DNA of 64,000 bases from Pseudisothecium myosuroides (taxonomy: Eukaryota; Streptophyta; Bryopsida; Hypnales; Lembophyllaceae): contig OX637295.1 in NCBI GenBank assembly GCA_951799445.1, forward strand, positions 6,138,001 to 6,202,000, in the 5' to 3' direction. Shown here in pieces: positions 59,006-64,000 of the stretch. The position numbers and the translations under genes are program-made. Within the stretch, counting starts at the first letter, position 1. Every line of letters begins with the position of its first letter. The notes beneath the pieces were generated by a model. It worked only from the letters and a program-made list of their open reading frames with translations, made no database searches and was not told where the DNA came from.

Positions 59006-59184
59006 TGTTGAATAGAGAATGTATTATATTAATATTAATGAATTAATACAATGAAGCCTCAACTTAATATGAAGCTACAAAGATGGTCTAATGAAACGTC
59101 ATGAGGTCTGATTCTACAGTCACAACTATTCAGTTTCTGTAACGATGCTAAGCTGAGTCACTAGACTTAAACTATGCCTTAACA
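59006..59184 (-). repeat. 3' LTR of the copia element (179 bp)
   Basis: Bounded TGTTGAATAG...CCTTAACA, with TG/CA ends. In element orientation it follows the purine tract CAAGAGCGGG, directly after the RNase H end. The 5' LTR was not found before 64000. Confidence 0.6.
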
Positions 59185-59217
59185 CCCGCTCTTGAGCTGC
59201 ATCGATCAGCTTTCGCT

Positions 59218-60843
59218 TCAAGTGTCGAATTTAGTTGAGAATCCAGTTAGACCATTAGCAGCAATACATACGTCATGTTTTGGTTTGGGCTGGCTCTTGG
59301 TGAGGATGTCTGCCCACATAATACCAGTTGGAGTGTATTCCAATTGTAAGACGTTGGCCTCGACTTTCTCTCGCAGAAAATGATACTTAATTTCAATGTG
59401 TTTGGATCTTTCATGAAACCGCGGATTCTTGGAAAGCGCAATGGAAGATTGATTATCACTGAAAATTGTGCAAGGCATTTGAATAAAATATCCAATCTCT
59501 GATAGCAAAGCTTGTAGCCACACCAATTCTTTGGTAGCTGTAGCTGTAGCAACATATTCTGCCTTAGTTGAAGAAAGAGCTACAACCTATTGCTTCTTAC
59601 TATGCTAAGATAGCAGACTGCCATTTAGTTTAAATAAATATCCAAACGTAGAGCGTCGAGTGTTGATATCCCCTGCCCAATCTGCATTGCACCATCCTTC
59701 AAGCTGATAGGTAAGAGAAGAACTTGAAGAAGAGCCACTATAAAGGAGGCCAGAATTGGAAGTCTTTCGAAGATAGCGCAGGAGTCATTTAAAAGCGATC
59801 CAGTGCATAGGTGCTGGTGTTGACATGAACTATGCAAGATGATTGATTGAATAAGCAAGGTCGGATCTAGTATAGGTTACCAAATATTGAAGATAGCCGA
59901 GTATCTGTGAATACGGAACTGTAGTCATATATTGTACATCATCTGGAAAAAGATCAATTGCTTGAGTTTTGGAGTAGCGAATATCTGCTTCTAAAGGAGT
60001 AGCAACAGGTTTGCAGGAGGCCATATTAAATTTTGTAAGGATGGTTTCAATATATTTAGCTTGCGGTAAGATAAGAGTTTTACTGGAAGGATATCTTTGA
60101 ATTTGAATGCCAAGGATATATTCAATATCATTGTTGTCAGTCATTGAGAAACACTAAGAAAATAAAGTTTTGTAGAAAATTAAATAAGTAAGATCCCGAA
60201 AGATAAGGATTAAGTTGTCAATGTAGAGACCTAATAAAATAAAATTGGTGTCAGAAGATTTGATGTAAACATTTGTGTCAGAAACACATTTGGAGAAGCC
60301 ATGACTCAATAGATAGGTGTCAAATAATTCATACCAGACACATGGGGCTTGTTTAAGTCCATAAAGGGATTTGTGCAAACGGTAAACTTTGGAAGCTGTG
60401 TCGAGATTGATAAAGCCAAGAGGCTGAGAAATATAAATTTCTTCATGAAGAACACCGTTAAGGAAAGCCGTCGTAACATCCATTTGGTGCACGTAATAAT
60501 TTTGAATTGTGGCAAGAGCCAATAAGACACGAAGGGAAGTCATTTTGATTACCGGAGAAAAGGTTTCATAATAATCGATACCTTATGTTTGTGAAAATCC
60601 ACGAGCCACAAAGCGAGCTTTGTAGCGATCGATACTGCCATCAGATTTGTATTTTCTACGAAATAGCCATTTGGAACTGACTATGGATCGATTGGGTGGA
60701 TGGTCAACTAAAGTCCAAGTATTATTCTTGATTAAAGAATCATACTCGTTTTCCATAGCAATACGCCAATGAGCTGAATCTGGCTCGGAAAGAGCTTCAT
60801 CAATAGAAAGGGGTTCTGATAATTGAGTCAAAAAAGCACTCAC
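59218..60843 (-). pseudogene. copia reverse transcriptase and RNase H, broken
   Basis: 60843-60583 holds the RT start (AHWRIAMENEYDSLIKNNTW, then SKWLFRRKYKSDG). A TAA at 60580-60582 interrupts before the YYETFSPV block. 60543-60154 carries QMDVTTAFLNG and LYGLKQAP, but the YVDD box reads YIDN, losing a catalytic Asp. 60144-59830 holds the RT end. Between 59830 and 59526 the frame shifts. 59526-59218 is RNase H (SDNQSSIALSKNPRFHERSK). Confidence 0.85.
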
Positions 60844-61269
60844 AAATGCACTTTCATCATGGAACTTCGTAGTTGTCCGTTGACCTTTAGTTGATTTGGT
60901 AGAAGTTCAACGCGGAGAGAATTGCGTTGGTGAATTTTGCTTGAGGTGATTTATCATATGAGATGATAAAAGTGGACCCTGAGACAATTGAGTCGGAGCT
61001 GAAGTGGGTGGTGTTGAAGCCGAGGGCCACGATGGTGAAGCTAAGGGAGTGATTGGGATTACAGGTGGGGAGTCAGGGGGCTGTACAAGTGGTTGAAAGT
61101 TTGGCTAATGTTGAGGAGCCTGGGCCTGAGGCTGATGATGATTAATTGGTTCAGAAACCAAGTAATAATTATCTAGAGTAAAGTTCAGAGAGCTTGAGCC
61201 TTGAGTGGAGGAAGTTTGCTTTGAAAGTAAAGAGTCTTCCTCGAATATCACATCTCTGCTGGAGAAAAT

Positions 61270-62890
61270 TTATTGAGTTTCAGGGTTGTAAAGGCGATAG
61301 CCTTTAATCCCAAGAGGTTCACCATAGTCTACAAATGTATAGGGGGTTGATTTGAGTTCAAGCTTTGTGAGTTTCTCATTAGGTATATGAGAAAAACTTT
61401 TGCAACCAAAAATTCTGAAATGACTGATATTGGGCTTTATGCCAGTCCATAATTCAAACGGAGTAGTATTGTCCAAAGCTAAAGTATAGGAGCAGTTCTG
61501 CAAATAACAGGCAATGAAAACTACTTCAACCCAATACAGAATAGGTAATTGAGCTATATGTAACATACTTCTTGTAAATTCAACAAGTGTTCTATTTTTG
61601 CGTTCAGAAACACCGTTTTGGGAGGGATTATATGGATTTGTCAAGTGGTGTTGAATGCCACTATTTGTACAGAGTTTGTTAAAATTTTGAGAAGTAAACT
61701 CTCCTCTGTTGTCAAAACAAAGAATTAGAATCTTTTTGCTGGTATGATTCTCGATTAAATTCTTATATTGAATAAAATAAGAAAGTACTACTGATTTCTT
61801 GTGCAAGAAATATATATGAGTATAGCGAGATAAACACTACAAGAGAAAGGGGTGTTTTAAGAGTTTTTAGGTATAGTGCTAAACATAATATTTTAAGTAA
61901 TGACCTTTAAGGAGGTTTTCAACAAATTTTTACTTGAAATACATGTGTTTCAAGTCAAATTTTGCTAAAAATCTCCTTAAAGATCATTACTTAAAATCTT
62001 ATGTCTAGGACTATACTTAAAAACTCACTTAAAACACCCCTTTTTCTTGTAGTGAAATCATCGATAAATATTAGAAAATATAAGGCACCTCCAATGGAAA
62101 GAGTCTTCATGGGACCACATAGGTCCGTATGAATCAGTGCTAGTGGTTTTGTTGCTCGAGTGACCTGATCAGTGGGGAATGGGTTTCGGTGTTGCTTCCC
62201 AAGGGTGCAAGCAATACACGATGATTGAGTTGGTTGAAGGAAAGGCAGGCCAATAACAAGGTCATGGGTCTGCATGATTCCCAAGTAGCGTAAATTAAGA
62301 TGCTCCAGGCGATAATGCCATTTGAGGATATCAAGGTCACTTTTGGAGGTTGCTGAATAGCTTTGACCAAAAGGATCAATTCCAATGCCCATAGAGAACA
62401 AATTTTCGTCTTTAGGAACTCTGAAGAGCATAATTTGACGGGATTTTGGAGAATTAGTTTTAATAACACATTCATCACGTTTAAAGGTAACAATAGTGTT
62501 TCCAATACTTGTAATTTGGGCCACAGAGAGTAAGTTTTTGGTCAATCCAGGTACATAAAGTATATCTTTAATAAGTAAACTTTGACCTGTGGTGAGTTTG
62601 AAGAGAACATAACCAAAATCAAGAGCATGGTAGGTGCTATTATCACCTAGCAGTATTGTTTTGGAATTGGAAAGCACCTGATAATCTCGAAATAAGAATT
62701 GAATCAGTGACATGTATTGACTCGCATCGGAGTCCAAATACCAACATGTGGAAATCGAGGATGAAGACTCCAGAATTATAGCAGAAAACATGTATAGAGG
62801 ATCATCAGATGAAACAGAGTTAAGATGGGATCTTGAAATCCAAGTCTCGTTTTTTTTTGCATTCAGGGGACTTATGGCCTGGCTTGCCAC
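61270..62890 (-). pseudogene. copia protease-integrase region, split by a MITE
   Basis: 62890-62055: protease with CWYLDSDASQYM, where the usual DSG triad reads DSD; then HYRLEHLN...CIACTLGKQH (GAG-pre-integrase zinc site) and HTDLCGPM with the first catalytic Asp. A CACTA-type MITE interrupts at FIDD; the frame resumes at 61834 and reaches DNRGEF and NGVSERKNRT (the remaining Asp and Glu). Confidence 0.85.
61835..62054. mobile_element. CACTA-type MITE (220 bp) inside the integrase gene
   Basis: Ends CACTACAAGAGAAAGGGG and CCCCTTTTTCTTGTAGTG, flanked by AAA on each side (3-bp duplication, typical of CACTA). Removing it and one AAA restores a continuous integrase frame at the FIDD position. 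Confidence 0.9.
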
Positions 62891-63647
62891 AATAATGGCA
62901 AATGATGGAGTTGGACGGGGATGAAGTTCCTGATGAAGTTGGCCGTCTGAGCTAGTTAACAGGTTTGCCTAGCAAGGAACTTGCCTTCTGAAAGCGGTTT
63001 GGCTTGTTTTGGGGTTTAATAAATTTACCTTTGACATAAAAGGCTGAAGTTTTGGAAGATTCAGTCTTAGAACTGTTGATAGCACTTTGTTGTAAAATAT
63101 TGGAGATGTGCTCAGTAAAGGTAAAAGTAGAAATTCCCCCTTGTGTTGTAACAAAAGCACTCCAGGAATCTGGTAGTGCGGCAAGATGCAGCATAACTTG
63201 TTGAGCGTCGTCAAATGTACAACTTGCAATGGTGGTTTCCTGTAAAACTGATTGCCAGTTTTCAAAAAAGTTGACAACATCGTCATTATCAGTCATGGAT
63301 AAATGACGTAGCTGGTTATGCAGGTTGACTTGAGACGCTTTGTTGGAACGTTCATAAAGCTGTTTTAGTTTGTCCCATACAGCTTTAGAAGTAGAGAGAG
63401 GTTTCAGCGAAAGTAGCTGCTTTTCTCCGCAATGGAGAAGAATTTCAGATCGTACCTTGGAATCTTTTAATTTCCAAGTTGCCAGGGCAGCAACATCAGT
63501 CGTGGCAAGAGAAACTTCTGAACCATCAACAACGCTCTACATTTCAAAGCGAATCAGAAGCATTTCAAGTTTGATACTCCAGCTGGAGTAATTTGTTGCA
63601 CATAAAGGTGCGATTGTGTAAGTTCTAAAATTAATAATTGCTGTCAT
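62850..63647 (-). pseudogene. copia gag with zinc knuckle, broken
   Basis: Starts MTAIINFRTYTIAPLCATNY at 63647. An in-frame TAG lies at 63537-63539, where related elements usually have Trp (SVVDG follows). Another TAG lies at 62952-62954. The zinc knuckle CHYCGKPGHKSPEC (about 62868-62910) is intact, followed by a 9-A run at which the frame changes into the protease part. Confidence 0.8.
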
Positions 63648-63717
63648 AATTTTTAATATAGATGAGCAAACAAGTTTGTAGCATAAGCACAAAGTTGTAG
63701 AATGATTATAAATTGAG

Positions 63718-63999
63718 TCAAAGTTCTTGAAACAGGAAAGAAGGCACAGTATTATAAGAATCGTTTTTAAAGAATAGGAGATTTATTTCATCAAATTGGC
63801 CGGGTTGATTTTGTAAATCAATGTAGCCTTCAGGTGCGTTGGTGATTCCGTATGGAATAATTTCGAGATTTGGATTCCAAGGCAATCCAACGTCATCAAC
63901 TGCTAATTCATCTGCAACATGAAAGAATCCATTTTGAAGGTAATGTTGAAAGAATCTTATCGTGGGAGACTGATTTTCATTTTTAGTTCGCTCTTCCTC
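63718..63999 (-). other. Open frame running off the right edge
   Basis: 93 codons without a stop from the window edge to TGA at 63718-63720, with balanced composition (for example VDDVGLPWNPNLEIIPYG and YIDLQNQPGQFDEI). It lies just upstream of copia gag. Either an interrupted host exon or part of another element; not recognised. Confidence 0.35.
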
Positions 64000-64000
64000 T

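Larger units (their letters stand above)
59006..63647 (-). mobile_element. Ty1/copia retrotransposon, decayed
   Basis: Domain order on the minus strand: gag (63647-62955), zinc knuckle, protease, GAG-pre-integrase, integrase, reverse transcriptase, RNase H, purine tract, 3' LTR. Integrase before RT is the copia order. It has stops, frame changes and a MITE insertion, so it cannot move on its own. Confidence 0.9.

Noticed and set aside
1..64000. tRNA or rRNA genes
   Set aside because: No T-arm or acceptor pattern consistent with a tRNA and no rRNA-like stretch was seen; a covariance-model scan was not possible.

Overview
This is a eukaryotic, AT-rich, transposon-dense stretch of a plant nuclear genome. 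The best taxonomic pointer is a tandem array of microbial-type terpene synthase-like (MTPSL) genes, a family known from non-seed land plants (liverworts, mosses, hornworts, lycophytes, ferns). GT-AG introns, Ty1/copia elements and Stowaway-, Emigrant- and CACTA-type MITEs agree with a land plant. I cannot name the species.

The array, all on the minus strand, has five units. A (1788-3732) and E (41949-45310) are intact and encode 402 and 401 residues. B (12074-15260) has two 1-bp deletions. C keeps only an intron piece (16955-19407) and a damaged first exon (22407-22517). D (35485-38155) keeps exon 1 but only 36 codons of exon 2. Comparing units shows that the gene has two exons: a 91-nt first exon (97 nt in D) ending at a GTAAGCC donor, an intron of 0.74-2.5 kb, and a main exon of about 1.1 kb after a CTTGCTCAG acceptor. 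A TATAAAA box about 100 bp upstream of the start codon survives only in A and E. In E a copia element now lies between that box and the gene.

The duplicated units act as before-and-after controls for transposition. The dominant mobile family is a TIR element of about 0.92 kb (ends CCCCTAAAGGACC) inserted at TTAA with TTAA duplication, with eleven copies plus a fragment; it resembles a non-autonomous piggyBac-type element. Other families are AGGTAGGAGG elements (TA duplication), CATAAC MITEs, CATTAGAAG MITEs carrying ACGTGGC motifs, CACTA-type MITEs, a Stowaway-like element and an Emigrant-like MITE. Several are nested, up to three deep inside unit C.

Region by region: 1-930 tandem and foldback repeats; 930-4060 unit A; 4.1-11.7 kb repeats without a convincing gene; 11.8-16.9 kb unit B; 17-24.6 kb unit C with nested insertions; 24.6-34.7 kb mostly unassigned sequence with MITEs and possible exons; 34.8-41.2 kb unit D with MITEs and three TTAA elements; 41.2-49 kb unit E; 49-53.6 kb packed repeats; 54-57.4 kb two weak candidate host genes; 59.0-63.65 kb a decayed Ty1/copia element split by a CACTA-type MITE; an unidentified open frame runs off the right edge.
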